From Palaemon carinicauda (taxonomy: Eukaryota > Arthropoda > Malacostraca > Decapoda > Palaemonidae): a stretch of DNA of 64,000 bases. Location of the stretch: positions 26,033,654 to 26,097,653 of the forward strand of contig NC_090767.1 of NCBI RefSeq assembly GCF_036898095.1, written 5' to 3'. Each line of letters starts with the position of its first letter. The stretch's first letter is position 1. A model generated the notes under the pieces. The model saw nothing but the letters and a program-made list of their open reading frames with translations, did no database searches and had not been told where the DNA came from. The translations under genes and the position numbers were made by a program. Shown here one piece after another: positions 1 through 9,796 of this stretch.

Positions 1-1375
1 AGTCTCGGCAGTGAAAGGCTGTCGCTCAGCCTTAAGTCTAGCCTTCAGGCTGAAAGGAATGGACATTTCCTCATTGCTAGAACTTTCTCTACTTATACGT
101 AGTTATGAACTTACCTGCCCTCAGTCGGAAGTGAGACCTCCCCCATGGAACGTGGTTCGAGTTCTCAGGTCTCTTAAGAGACCTCCCTATGAACCATTAC
201 GCCAGGCATCAGATCGCCACCTAACCCGGAAGACGGTGTTCCTGCTAGCTTTGGCCTCGGCAAAACGAGTCAGAAAACTTCATGGTCTCTCGTATGACAT
301 TGCCCATTCAAGGGGATGGGGGGAGGTAACGTTCAGCTTCGTCCCTGAGTTTATTGCTAAGACTCAGAATCCAGAGTCGCGGATCCTCGATTCGACTCCT
401 TCCGGATTTCTAGTCTTCGTACTGTAACAGATGACCTAGACCATCTCTTACTATGCCCAGGAAGGAGCTTGAGGCTGTACCTCAAAAGAACAGCCGCAGC
501 CCGTCCTCGTGTGCCAGCACTATTCATCAGCACAGGAAGGACTAAGAGGAGGGTCACCAAGAACACCATCTCTGCATGGATTCGCAGAGTCATTGACCTG
601 GCACTGAATCCAGACCCTCCTCCGTCACGTCGCCCCAGAGGACATGATGTCAGGGGCATAGCTACGTCCCTGGCCTTCAAAAGAAATTCTTCAGTGACGG
701 AGGTTCTTCAAGCTGGAGTGTGGAAACGTCAAACAACGTTCACATCCCACTACCTGCAAGACGTGACCAACAGGAGACTCGATAAGTTCTCTATCGGTCC
801 TGTGGTGGCTGCACAACAGCTGGTTTAAAACCTCAAGCTCCTTATTGGACAAGTAGCAGAAGGTTGGAGGCATTGTTACCCGGTTTTAGTCTGCATGAAT
901 GAAAATGTTTGACTGGCCCTTATTCTTTTCTTCATCATCCCCTCTCTTGGGGAAAGCAGCATCCTGGGTTCTCTGCATAGCTGACCTCAAACCACGGCAG
1001 GTAAACCATACTCCCTTGTGTTCCTAGTATTAATATTAATACAGTACTGTTACGTCCCTATACCCTGACGAGGTGGTATTGGGAAAGTCCTAGTCTACAA
1101 GTTTCCATCTAAAGAACTTCAGAACAACTTTCTAGGATGAGTCACACTTCTTCATACCTTCACACACAGCTTGCGTAGGCCGCAGACCTTGCGTAGCAAG
1201 GTTTAGCGAGGTGCAGGGACTCCTTATTTCTTGAGTGCTTACACACTCAAATAAGGAGTCCCCGGGCAAAGCCAAAAGCCAGACTGGCTAGGACGTCCAC
1301 CCTTCCTAATGGGTGAGTCACTCCTATTAAATACTGTGATTTGTATTCCAGTTACGGAACAAATGACAAATTCGT
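1..1375 (+). mobile_element. DIRS-A copy 1, 3' fragment
   Basis: This is the 3' part of a DIRS-type retroelement that is cut by the window start. It holds the end of the tyrosine recombinase gene, about 500 bp of 3' non-coding sequence and the start of the internal complementary region at about 1320-1375, which contains TTCCAGTTACGGAACAAATG. The same blocks occur in order at 3960-5400 and, reversed, at 32290-33660. Similarity to the other copies stops just after AAATTCGTAG at 1375, so the 3' terminal repeat is missing or replaced. Confidence 0.85.
11..828 (+). pseudogene. DIRS-A tyrosine recombinase (YR), broken, 3' part
   Basis: Two open stretches in different frames (11-427 and 469-828) together cover most of the catalytic part of a DIRS tyrosine recombinase, the enzyme thought to integrate the circular DNA copy. 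The first carries the N-terminal catalytic arginine context (SAKRV). The second carries the H-x-x-R box (HDVRG), the downstream tryptophan (GVWKR) and the likely nucleophile tyrosine (SHYLQD). A frameshift near 375-430 separates them. The N-terminal part lies outside the window. It is very close in sequence to the gene at 3960-4865, so the two copies are of the same subfamily. It is not expected to be functional. Confidence 0.85.
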
Positions 1376-1690
1376 AGTTGTTCCAACACGGAGTACTTAC
1401 CTCGAACTACTTTCTTAGGAGTATCTGGGATCTCCTCCCTAACCGACCAAGAATTTTGCGTAGTTCCCCATACAGTATCTCCGTTTTCCCTTGTTGGGTC
1501 CCTCCGTGGCGGATGGATACTCGCCCTAAGGCGACCTGGGGTCAGCGCGCGAGAGTGCGCTACTAGGTCTGTGTTTCCAGTAAGCATCTGGTCATGGCGT
1601 AGATAACATCTCGCCGCTCTCTCTCACATCCCGTCCAAACCACCATTGTGTTCCACGTGTTCCCTTTGTGCTTTCCCTTTTTAAACATTA
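1376..1690. other. Unassigned spacer between two DIRS pieces
   Basis: I see no supported gene here. The open frames on both strands (about 60-86 codons) show no recognisable domain. The sequence starts abruptly where DIRS-A copy 1 similarity ends and gives way to a DIRS-C-like leader at about 1690, so it may be the terminal repeat of another DIRS subfamily. Confidence 0.4.
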
Positions 1691-2029
1691 AACTTACCCG
1701 CTGGTTATATAAAAATAGCTTTAGTCTGTGACGTCCGGCAGAAATTCAAAAACTTGCGGCAATCGCAGATAGAGTTGCCAGGTGTAGACTAGCGCCCTCA
1801 CGGGAAATAGATTGAACCATTCCATACTTCACCAGATCTTCTCTGCCGTCATTGCTGGCAACATCGTTTAGAATTCACTCGTGATTAACCTGGATTTTAG
1901 CAGTTATCTTGGTGATGTACTCCTAAATATGGTTTCTGGCATTCGCTTATTTTGTTTTTGTTTGGTATTTGATCGCTATGTTATAGCTTAAAAGGTAGGA
2001 TTAGAAGTTTTTTCAACCTACTTTAAACT
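1690..2029 (+). repeat. DIRS-C-like leader fragment
   Basis: The stretch beginning TTACCCGCTGGTTATAT and continuing through GGCAGAAATTCAAAAACTTG resembles the terminal/leader block near 50080-50180 (GGCAGAAAAATTCAAAACTC) and the DIRS-C ends at 39.7-40.0 kb. It is non-coding. It ends where DIRS-A copy 2 begins. Confidence 0.45.
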
Positions 2030-2039
2030 AACGCTAGGA

Positions 2040-2847
2040 TTGGCAGTCCCCCTGCATGTTCACCAGTCGGGGGATGCCTACAAAGTTGCGCAGACAGGTG
2101 GCAACAACTCGGGGCCGATTCCTGGACGATTCACAACATCTCTACCTCCCCTGACGACGAATCCAGTGTCATTGAGCTCCCTTGCCATGGGATCAGCAAG
2201 GGGGCAGGCCCTTCGGGCAGAAGTCCAGACCAAAGCAAACTCCGTTCAGCATGGAGACCGCAGACACGGTCAAACTTGCAGTGAGACCGCAAGACTTCAT
2301 GTGTACACTGGATCTGAAGGACGCGTACTTCCAGATCCCAATCCATCCGTCTTCAAGGAAGTACTCAAGATTCAGCCTAGACAACAGTAAGTACCAGTTC
2401 AAGGTGCTGTGTTTCGGTCTCTCCACAGCACCACAGGTTTTCACCAGAGTGTTCACCCTAATATCGTTGTGGGCACACAGGATCAGCATCCGTCTCCTCC
2501 ATTATCTGGACGACTGGATGATCCTAGCAGACTTTGAGTCATCCCTTCTTCGACACCGAGACAAACTTCTGGGACTTTGCCAGGATCTGGGGATCATGGT
2601 AAATATTGAGAAGTCCTCTCTGCTTCCCACTCAAAGACTGGTTTACCTAGGCATGATTATAGACACCAATCTCCACAAAGCCTTCCCATCAGACGACAGG
2701 ATAGCAAGGCTGAGGAGGGTCGCAAGCCCTTTCCTCAGACGAGAAGAGCTTCCAGCCCAATCGTGGTTACGTCTCCTCGGTCACCTCTCATCCTTGGCTT
2801 GTCTAGTTCCCAACGGTCGCCTCAGGATGAGATCCCTCCAGTGGTGA
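2040..2847 (+). pseudogene. DIRS-A reverse transcriptase, partial
   Basis: The frame at 2182-2847 encodes the fingers, palm and thumb of a DIRS reverse transcriptase. The first catalytic aspartate sits in LDLKDAYFQIPI, the LCFGLSTAPQVFTRVF block is present, and the active-site motif is HYLDDW rather than the YADD of many other retroelements, as is usual in DIRS. The N-terminal fingers are disrupted at about 2230 by a deletion relative to 35.4-35.7 kb and the reading frame shifts there. The enzyme would make the element's cDNA from RNA. The catalytic motif is intact but the gene is truncated. Confidence 0.88.
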
Positions 2848-2889
2848 CTCAAGACCCGGTGGAATCAAGGTTGCGATTCCCCGGACGTC

Positions 2890-3900
2890 ATGATCCCTAT
2901 GGGACCTGCGGAACGGACGGACCTCCAGTGGTGGGTGACAGACGAGAACCTACGAAAAGGAGTGGATCTTCTCGTCCTTCCCCCGGATTTGATGCTGTTT
3001 TCGGACGCCTCAAAGAAAGGGTGGGGGGCCCACGTTCTGCACCACAGGACCTCAGGCCTGTGGTCAGAATCAGAAAAGTGCCTCCATATAAATCGTCTTA
3101 GAGATGAAGGCCGTTTTCTTGGCCCTTCAGCAGTTCCAACAATACCTGGCGGGTCACTCTGTGGTGGTGATAAGCGACAACACCACAGTAGTGGCTTATA
3201 TCAACAAGCAAGGAGGTACCTTTTCGAAGCAGCTATCCCATCTTGCAGTAGAGATACTGAGATGGTCCGAAGTCCGCTCAATTCCACTATCGGCACGTTT
3301 CATTTCAGGCAAGAGGAATGTGCTCGCCGACAATCTGAGCAGAGCGTCTCAGATAGTGAGTACCGAGTGGTCTTTGGATCATCTAGTAGCCAACAAAGTC
3401 CTGACTTTGTGGGGTTCCCCGACTGTGGATCTGTTCGCGACAGCGCTGAACTTCAAGCTTCCACTCTACTGCTCCCCAGTCCCAGATCCCAAGGCGCTCT
3501 GGCAAGATGCCTTCCAACAACGGTGGGACAACATCGACGTGTACGCCTTTCCCCCGTTCTGTCTGATGAGGAGGGTGCTCAACAAGACCAGAGTATCAGT
3601 TAATCTTCCAATGACCCTCATAGCTCGGCTATGGCATCACACGGAATGGTTTCTGGACCTTCTGCAACTCCTAACGGAACTTCCGAGAGAACTCCCTCCA
3701 CGACACAATCTACTCAGACAACCACATGCTAACATCTTCCACAAAGCCGTAGCTTCGCTACGACTTCACGCATGGAGACTATCCAGCATCTCCTCGCTGA
3801 GAGAGGATTTTCGCAACAAGTTGCGATTAGGAAGTCTGGACATCTGCGAAAGTCATCCGCATCTGTCTACCAGGCAAAGTGGAAAGTTTTCTGTGGTTGG
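2890..3900 (+). pseudogene. DIRS-A RNase H and methyltransferase-like region
   Basis: It continues the RT gene. The frame at 2890-3102 holds the first RNase H aspartate (LFSDASKKGWG). A frameshift next to CTCCATATAAATCG (about 3090-3100) moves the rest to the frame starting at 3104, which has the glutamate (EMKAVFLAL context), the SDNTTVVAYI aspartate and LADNLSR. Downstream come DLFATALNFKLPLYCSP and YAFPPF, the C-terminal block that in DIRS elements corresponds to the methyltransferase-like domain. The FPPF would stand where adenine methyltransferases have (D/N/S)PP(Y/F/W); that equation is my inference. The frame then overlaps the start of YR. Confidence 0.85.
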
Positions 3901-4865
3901 TGTCGTGGAAGGGGTATCTCTCCACTCGATGCCACTATTCCAGCTAAGCGGAGTTCCTCGTGTATTTGCGGGAAGAAATGCGCCTTTCAGTCTCGGCGGT
4001 GAAAGGCTATCGCTCAGCCTTAAGTCTAGCCTTCAGGCTCAAAGGAATGGACTTTTCTTCCTCGCTGGAACTTTCCCTACTCATACGAGGTTATGAACTT
4101 ACCTGCCCTCAGTCGGAAGTGAGACCTCCTCCATGGAACGTGGTTCGAGTTCTCAGGTCTCTTAAGAGACCTCCCTATGAACCATTACGCCAGGCTTCAG
4201 ATCGCCACCTAACTTGGAAGACGGTGTTCCTACTAGCTTTGGCTTCGGCCAAACGAGTCAGTGAACTTCATGGTTTCTCATATGACATCGCCCATTCAAG
4301 GGGATGGGGGGAGGTAACGTTAAAATTCGTCCCTGAGTTTATGGGGGGAGGTAACGTTAAAATTTGTCCCTGAGTTTATTGCTAAGACACTGAATCCGGG
4401 GGTGCCGGACGCTCGGTTCGACCCCTTCCGGATTTTGAGTCTTCGTTCTGTAACAGATGACCCAGACCATCTCTTACTGTGCCCAGTAAGGAGTCTGAGG
4501 CTATATCTCAAAAGAATGGCTGAAGTCCGTCCCCAGGTGCAAGCATTGTTAGCACTGGGAGGAATAAGAGGAGGGTCAACAAGAACACCATCTCCGTATG
4601 GATTCGTAGGGTGATCCATCTGTCCCTGAATCCAGACCCTCCTCCGTCACGTCGCCCTAGAGCACATGATGTCAGGGGCGTAGCTACGTCCCTGGCCTTC
4701 AAAAGAAATTTCTCAGTGACACAGGTTCTTCAAGCTGGGGTGTGGAAGCGTGATGACCATCACAGCCCACTACCTGTACGACGTGACCCACAGGAGGCTC
4801 GATACGTTTTCTATTGTCCCTGTGGTGGCTGCACAACAGCTGGTTTAAAACCTCAGGCTCCTTAG
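3772..4865 (+). pseudogene. DIRS-A tyrosine recombinase (YR), broken
   Basis: The YR begins inside the end of the previous gene in another frame, the usual DIRS overlap. The pieces are 3772-4002 (N-terminal core-binding part, SVYQAKWKVFCGWCRGRG), 3960-4373 (SAKRVSELHG with the catalytic arginine), 4402-4614 and 4611-4865 (HDVRGVATS, GVWKR, then a disturbed tyrosine region). Frameshifts occur near 3950, at a 37-bp tandem duplication (4304-4377), near 4610 and near 4750. It would cut and join DNA through a tyrosine at integration if it were intact. Confidence 0.87.
4304..4377. repeat. 37-bp tandem duplication inside YR
   Basis: Two adjacent 37-bp units (4304-4340 and 4341-4377), each starting ATGGGGGGAGGTAACGTTAA, differ at one base (ATTCGT versus ATTTGT). 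DIRS-A copy 1 and the reverse copy have a single unit. Since 37 is not a multiple of three, the duplication shifts the YR frame. Confidence 0.9.
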
Positions 4866-5337
4866 TGGACAAGTAGCAGAAGGTTGAGGGCATTGTTACC
4901 CGGTCTTAGTCTGCATGAATGAAAAGGTTTGTCTGGCCCTTATTCTTTTCTTCATCTTACCTTCTCTTGGGGAAAGCAGCATCCTGGGTTCTCTGCACAG
5001 CTGACCTCAAACCACTGCAGGTAAACCATGTTTCCTTGTGTTCCTAGTATTAAGCTAATACTGTCACGTGCCCATACCCTGACGAGGTGGTATTGGGAGA
5101 GTACTAGCCTAAAGTTTCCTTCTAAAGGACTACAGGTCAACTTCGTAGGACGAGTCACACTTTATTATACCTTCACACACAGCTTGCGTAGGCTGCAGTC
5201 CTTGCGTAGCAAGGTTCTAGCGGGATGCAGGGACTCCTTATTGCTGAGTGCGAACACACTCAAATATTGAGTCCCCGGGCAAAGCCAAAAGCCAGTACTG
5301 GCAGGGACTTTCCACCCTTCCTAATGGGTGAGTCACC

Positions 5338-5685
5338 CCTATTAAATAGCGTGGTTTGTATGTCAGTTACAGAACAAATGACAAATTCGTAGATAATTTG
5401 TATTTTTCCTAACTGTACAAACCTTAGCTATTTAATCATACTTGCCCGCCAGCCCTATCCCCCTTGAAGTCCTACCTCCAAGCAAAGTGAGCTCAAGGAC
5501 AGGTGTGTGTGAGGGGGGGTTAGCAGGCTACCCTCTCTACCCCCCACTAACTAGTGGTGGGGTAGTAAACCCTCGTTAAAATTCTAATGGCTCGTCATTT
5601 CAGCTACGCCGAAAGTAATAACCCCTATTAAATAGCTAAGGTTTGTATAGATAGGAAAAATACAAAATATCTACGAATTTGTCAT
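5338..5685 (+). repeat. DIRS-A ICR and 3' terminal repeat
   Basis: The sequence GAACAA|ATGACAAATTCG at 5372-5389 is the reverse complement of a joined 3'-end/5'-end of the element (the 3' end reads CGAATTTGTCAT, the 5' start reads TTGTTCCGTAAC). From 5378 to 5685 the block is itself palindromic at its ends: it opens ATGACAAATTCGTAG and closes CTACGAATTTGTCAT. These are the ICR and 3' terminal repeat expected of a DIRS element, and 5685 is therefore the 3' end. Confidence 0.8.
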
Positions 5686-6059
5686 TTTTAATTGCAGAAA
5701 GTTCCAGAGTAAGTTTGACATCTTAGTAATACAACAGTTTATTCTTAAAAAGTTGTTGTAATAGAAGAGTACAGCAATAATTTTTCAATTTAGATGCACA
5801 GACATCCCTATTAACGTACATAATCACTCGTCTATTAGCACTTCCTTGTCTCTACTCGCCCATAACCACACGTTTGAGTGTAGATAGTCGTCTGTGCCTG
5901 GACTGAATGATGAAAGAGAATGAATATATCAGCAGACCCAGTCGGGGGTTCTTCCACAATGGGATGTTTCGGTGTCGTTCTTGGGACAATTGTAGAGTTT
6001 TGTGTGATTTGTTTTGATTGAATAGTTTCGTAGTAAAAATTGTCATCATCACCTCCTAC
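5686..6059. other. AT-rich spacer, nothing recognised
   Basis: This is the sequence between the DIRS-A copy 2 end and a LINE fragment. Short open frames show no domain, and no RNA gene or array is seen. It may be ELP2 upstream or intronic sequence. Confidence 0.5.
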
Positions 6060-6320
6060 ACCTGTTAATGCAAAGGGCCTCAGTTAGATTTTGCCAGTCG
6101 TCTCTATCTTGAGCTTTTAATTCAATACTGTACTTCTCCATTCATCATCATCTGCTTCACGCTTCATAGTCCCCAGCCATGTAGACTGGGTCTTCCAACT
6201 CTTCTAGTGCCTCGTGTAGCCCAGCTGAACGTTTGGTGAACTATAATCTCTCTTGTGGAGTGCAAAGAGCATGCCCAAACCCTGTCCATCTATCTGCCCC
6301 TCATCATGACCTCATCCACA
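6060..6320 (-). mobile_element. LINE-type element, 3' coding remnant (reverse)
   Basis: Read on the - strand, this stretch resembles, across several frames, the C-terminal tail of a LINE polyprotein, with a segment like LGTMKREADDDEWRS followed by AQDRDDWQNLTEALCIN. That tail type (an R/W-rich block followed by a short end) is common to arthropod non-LTR retrotransposons. It is decayed, with stops and frameshifts. The exact clade (RTE, I or other) cannot be set by eye. Confidence 0.5.
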
Positions 6321-6450
6321 TGTGGTACTTGAGTAGAATGTGGCATGAAGAGGCAAAACCTGATGAATGGGAGTTAGGAGTGTTGGTGAAAGTGGCAAAA
6401 GAAGGAGACCTGACTGATGACAATATCAATAGAAATTCATTAATACTAAA
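6321..6450 (+). mobile_element. LINE RT-linker remnant (forward)
   Basis: The + strand encodes HEEAKPDEWELGVLVKVAKE followed by GDLTDDN, which matches the conserved start of LINE reverse transcriptases (P-x-x-W-x-x-G-x-x-V-x-x-x-K-x-G-D). It directly abuts the reversed LINE tail, so two LINE scraps meet head to head here. There are about 35 recognisable codons. Confidence 0.45.
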
Positions 6451-6476
6451 TTGATTTTTTTGTTTCTCATTTCCAG

Positions 6477-6604
6477 AACACAGCGAAGGTGTACAGTAGT
6501 CATGTCCGATGGATTGGTCATCCACGAAGACGGGAAGGAGAAGCTTATCATCGTGACGGCCGCTACTGCCATGGCCGCCTGTTGGATCGTTTGCCCTGTA
6601 ACAG
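6477..6604 (+). CDS. ELP2: ELP2 (Elongator subunit 2), exon a
   Basis: A 128-bp exon between an acceptor (TTTCTCATTTCCAG, ending 6476) and a donor (ACAG|GTACTG). The frame that joins correctly to the next exon contains EKLIIVTAATAMAACWIV, which fits the end of an ELP2 WD repeat (hydrophobic strand, small residues, terminal tryptophan). ELP2 is the WD40 scaffold of the Elongator complex, which modifies wobble uridines of tRNAs. The 5' half is less certain: another frame reads NTAKVYSSHVRWIGH, which also looks like an ELP2 blade, so a one-base indel near 6525 (real or from sequencing) is possible. The exon ends after one base of a codon (phase 1). Confidence 0.6.
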
Positions 6605-7661
6605 GTACTGTTGTGAAATTAGAGTTATACAATCAAGGCTCCTAATTCCATGAAAATTTCATTACAGGTATACTGTATGTTTTATAATTATGTACGTGTT
6701 TAAAACAAGGACCTGTGATAGATCGTATCAAAAGACCAGATCCCTGCTGCATCTGAGAAGCCAACAGCGACTGTATTCAATAAATGAAATATCGGTCCAA
6801 TGTGTTATGGGGTTGAGGCATTTGTTATATTTGTAACTGAGGTTTTTCAGCCGTCAGAATTTCTCGCATCGCCAAAGGGAGTATTGCATAGAGTACAAGT
6901 TTAGCTGTGGCTGGACACTATAGGGTTTATAAGAAGCATTTCACTTCATCCATACAGTTCTCAGCTATGATGGATTGATTGATTGATTGATTGAATGAGA
7001 GTTTTCTGGCATCCTGACATCTAAGGTCATGAATGCCGTTCTCAGCTATGTTGTCCTTTTCCTTTCACTTTTTATCCATTCCACTTTGGGCTTTTCCATT
7101 ATAGCTGTTTGTAAACAAATCCTTATGGGGCAGGTGAGTGAGAATTTTGTAATGTCATTGGATGTATTTTTCACTGTATTTTACTCCTGAAATCTGATGT
7201 AAGCAGGCTCACTCAAAAAAGTTATGGATGAATTTGATGAAAATTTCAAGACATGTTAGAAATGGGATAACTTAGAAGGTACTATATTTACCCTGTGATC
7301 GTATTCACCATCCTGATCCAAGAGTTTTTTTCTAAAGGATTCTTAACTATTGCAAGATTGGACCAAATTGGAAATTCTTGCTTATTACTCGAGTAAAGCA
7401 CAGTAGACTTGGTCAAAACTTTTAAGCATTAAGCCATCGTAAGGTCTAGCAATGGCTACGTTATGGTTCTGATATTATATTATTCCGGACCTGCAGATCC
7501 AGGATGGGAACATGTAAATAGAGATCTAGTGAAGATTGAGATGGTGTGATAGAGGGAATCGAGGTCTGTGCTCTCTGAGTGCTCATTTTACTTGTTTTTA
7601 ATGTTTTAGTTGATAGTACTGTACGTATTTTGCCTTTTGTTAATTCAATGCACTTCTTCAG
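6605..7661 (+). other. ELP2 intron
   Basis: A 1,057-bp GT-AG intron between the first two recognised ELP2 exons. It contains a GATT tetranucleotide run (about 6974-6996) followed by GAGAGTTTTCTGGCATCC, which looks like the end of an interspersed repeat. I see no other gene in it. Confidence 0.6.
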
Positions 7662-7883
7662 GTGAAAGAGAAGGCAGGAAGACATTCTGCCTCCCGAGAC
7701 GCACGTTTATCACGAGCCTCCTCCCAGTGAAGGTTGAAGAGGCCAAGCATCCGCTGCTTCTGTGCGGCGATCACGACAGCCGAATACGCGTATTCACACG
7801 CGAGAGTTTAGGCGACTATTTTCCAGAAGCGGTTCTTAACGGTCACGAAGACTGGGTGACTTCGCTGGACATTATGCGAGAAG
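7662..7883 (+). CDS. ELP2: ELP2, exon b
   Basis: A 222-bp exon with acceptor CACTTCTTCAG and donor GTTAGT. Its first two bases complete the split glycine codon left by the previous exon, and it ends one base into a codon. It encodes KHPLLLCGDHDSRIRVFTRE and then NGHEDWVTSLDIMRE. The pattern LLACGxxDxxIxxF followed by GHEDWV is characteristic of ELP2 orthologues around the third to fourth WD blade. The HEDW tetrapeptide is the strongest marker. The phases of all three exons agree, which argues for a real gene rather than a retrocopy. Confidence 0.85.
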
Positions 7884-8611
7884 GTTAGTTTCCGAGATCT
7901 TATTTACCTGATTTAGGACCTTGTATTGTTTACCTTTTATATTGTATGTTACAGAGGGGTGAGATGTCCCGAGGAAGGAAAAGAAAAGGGGATGGTTTGG
8001 AGCTGCAATGAAGGAAGATCAAAAAATTAGTCAGACGTAGTGTGACGAGAGCTCTCACCAGTAGGAATTGCCAAACATAATAATGAAGTGAAGGAAATGT
8101 AATCTAAACCAGATGGGAATTGAGGCAGAAAATACTTCCGACTGTGTAAAGTGGCTACCACGCCTTTTGAATTGAGTAAAGAGAATATTTAATGCAAAGA
8201 CTAAATATTCAGGGAATGAAAAATCATTGTTAAATTATGAATTCATTACCTCTGCCAATGAGTTTATAAAATGACCAGCATTTATTAATTTATTTACTTA
8301 TACGTTTGTTTGTTGTCTGTTAGCAAGATTATGTTGAAATGTCTTGCTTGATTTCCACCAACTTTGAACCACTGATAGGTATTATTATGCTTTGGATGAA
8401 CCCATTGAATTTTGAAGGTGAACCACAGCAAGATCACAATTCTAGTTATGATTATTGTTATTATATATAGACAGTAGATTATACAAAAGGTCAACATAGG
8501 AAAAAGGGGAAGGTTGGTCCCTAGACTTGAATGAAATGTTGGAAATATTCAGGTAGCTCTTTTTACTTGTTTTGAGAATGCATTTTGAGCATAAATATTA
8601 TTACCTTTCAG
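7884..8611 (+). other. ELP2 intron
   Basis: A 728-bp GT-AG intron, AT-rich, ending in a pyrimidine tract (TTACCTTTCAG). No additional exon, RNA or element is recognised in it. Confidence 0.7.
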
Positions 8612-8875
8612 ATAATGGCGGATTATTGCTTGCCAGCGGTCCGAAGGACTCCTCCGTTCGTTTCTGGAAAGTCTCGGTGCTGGAGAAAGAAGACGACGCG
8701 AAGGATGCGGAAGACAGGGAAGACAAAGTTCTGAGGCTGCGCAGCGTCGTGTTCCGAGTCAAACCGAGCTCCTCCGGCGACAAGGACGTGACGATATCTG
8801 TGTTGCTCGATACTATCTTAGCTGGTCATGGAGGCTTGAGATCAGAAGTGCCTTGGGCTGGTCCAATGATCAAAG
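8612..8875 (+). CDS. ELP2: ELP2, exon c
   Basis: A 264-bp exon whose first two bases complete the aspartate codon split by the preceding intron. It ends AAAG|GTGAGT, again at phase 1. It encodes LLLASGPKDSSVRFWKV, a complete WD-blade end, then an acidic insert (EKEDDAKDAEDREDK) and the start of the next blade, SVLLDTILAGH. ELP2 proteins have the same layout: a blade ending in RIWK, a charged variable loop, then LETVLAGHENWV. Here the residues after AGH (GGLRSEVPW) are less conserved. Further exons should follow, but none was found before or after the DIRS insertions. Confidence 0.85.
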
Positions 8876-9038
8876 GTGAGTAGTGGATCATTTGGTGTTC
8901 TGTGTTGATAGAATCCAAGTGGTCATGATGATATACTTGTTTCGAATTTGTGTATTGCTGTATATTTGTATAACTAAATATTTTGCCATGTTGATACTGG
9001 TCTTGCTATAAAAATCAGGACAAGAAAAATCATTTGTT

Positions 9039-9361
9039 CCGTAACTGAAATACAAACCACGCTATTTAATATGGGTATTACTTTCGGCGTAGCTGAAATG
9101 ACAAACCATTAGAATTTTAACGAGGGTTTACAACCCCCATCGCTAGTTAGCGGGGGTAGGGGAGGGTAGCTTGCTAAACCCCCCCCCACACACACACACA
9201 CCTGTGTGCTGAGCTCACTTTACTATCGGCTCGGGTGGTAGCCGGATGTGTCCGCTTTCACCCTTGCCTCTTTGACAGCCATTAATGCTTTTGTTTTTGT
9301 TTTACTTACTTTTTCTTATACTTGTAATATATATATAAACATTCTTTATGTTTATGTATAT
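9039..9361 (+). repeat. DIRS-A 5' terminal repeat, isolated
   Basis: It starts TTGTTCCGTAACTGAAATAC, the DIRS-A 5' end, and carries the shared block CTTTCGGCGTAGCTGAAATG and a C-rich/(CA)n stretch. Similarity to the leader fades into AT-rich sequence at about 9300. A second 5' end starts right after it at 9363, so two DIRS-A heads lie in tandem. Confidence 0.8.
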
Positions 9362-9667
9362 TTGTTCCGTAACCAAAATACAAACCACGCTATTTACATA
9401 GGGTTTACTTTCGGCGTAGCTGAAATGACGAGCCATTAGATTTTAACGAGGGTTAAACTACTCCCGCGCAAGTTAGCACGGGGGTAGGGGAGGGGTAGCT
9501 AGCTACCCCTCCCCCTCCACACACTGGTGAGCTACTTCACTTCACTTTTGGCTCGGACGATGTACAGACGTTTCTGTCCCGTCCTCGCATATTGGCAGCC
9601 TTAATTTGTTTGCTTTTTCTTCCAGTGTGTGTTTGTTTGAAGTTGGCCTCTACCTTTGCTTTCCACC

Positions 9668-9790
9668 ATGCGGAAATGCCCTGACTTCACGATCGCCCCC
9701 GTGGAACTTTTATGTCGGCGATCGAGACAGACCCTCACACCCTTTGCCCGCAGTGTCGAGGTCAACGGTGTAGTTGGCGCGTGGGTGAGT
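9668..9790 (+). pseudogene. DIRS-A gag N-terminus, fragment
   Basis: The start, MRKCPDF..., matches the - strand gag start near 39.3 kb (MRTCPGF). After a frameshift the next frame reads AIETDPHTLCPQCRGQRC, a C-x2-C-x4-C cluster that looks like the first half of a zinc-binding knuckle. The gag reading is cut off at about 9790 where the inverted segment starts. Gag proteins of DIRS elements are thought to package the RNA. Confidence 0.7.
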
Positions 9791-9796
9791 CGGAGC

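Larger units (their letters stand above)
2030..5685 (+). mobile_element. DIRS-A copy 2, 5'-truncated
   Basis: A DIRS retroelement missing its 5' terminal repeat and nearly all of gag. The order is RT, RNase H, methyltransferase-like region, YR, 3' non-coding, ICR (about 5338-5436) and 3' terminal repeat ending CTACGAATTTGTCAT at 5685. It shares its order and most of its sequence with the longer reverse-strand copy at 31974-39614. Compared with that copy it lacks roughly 130 bp at about 2230, in the RT N-terminal part. All genes carry frameshifts, so this is a decayed copy. Confidence 0.9.

Noticed and set aside
5378..5685. Palindromic 300-bp block looking like a stand-alone MITE
   Set aside because: It is the terminal repeat plus ICR arm of a DIRS element; the same block ends A3.
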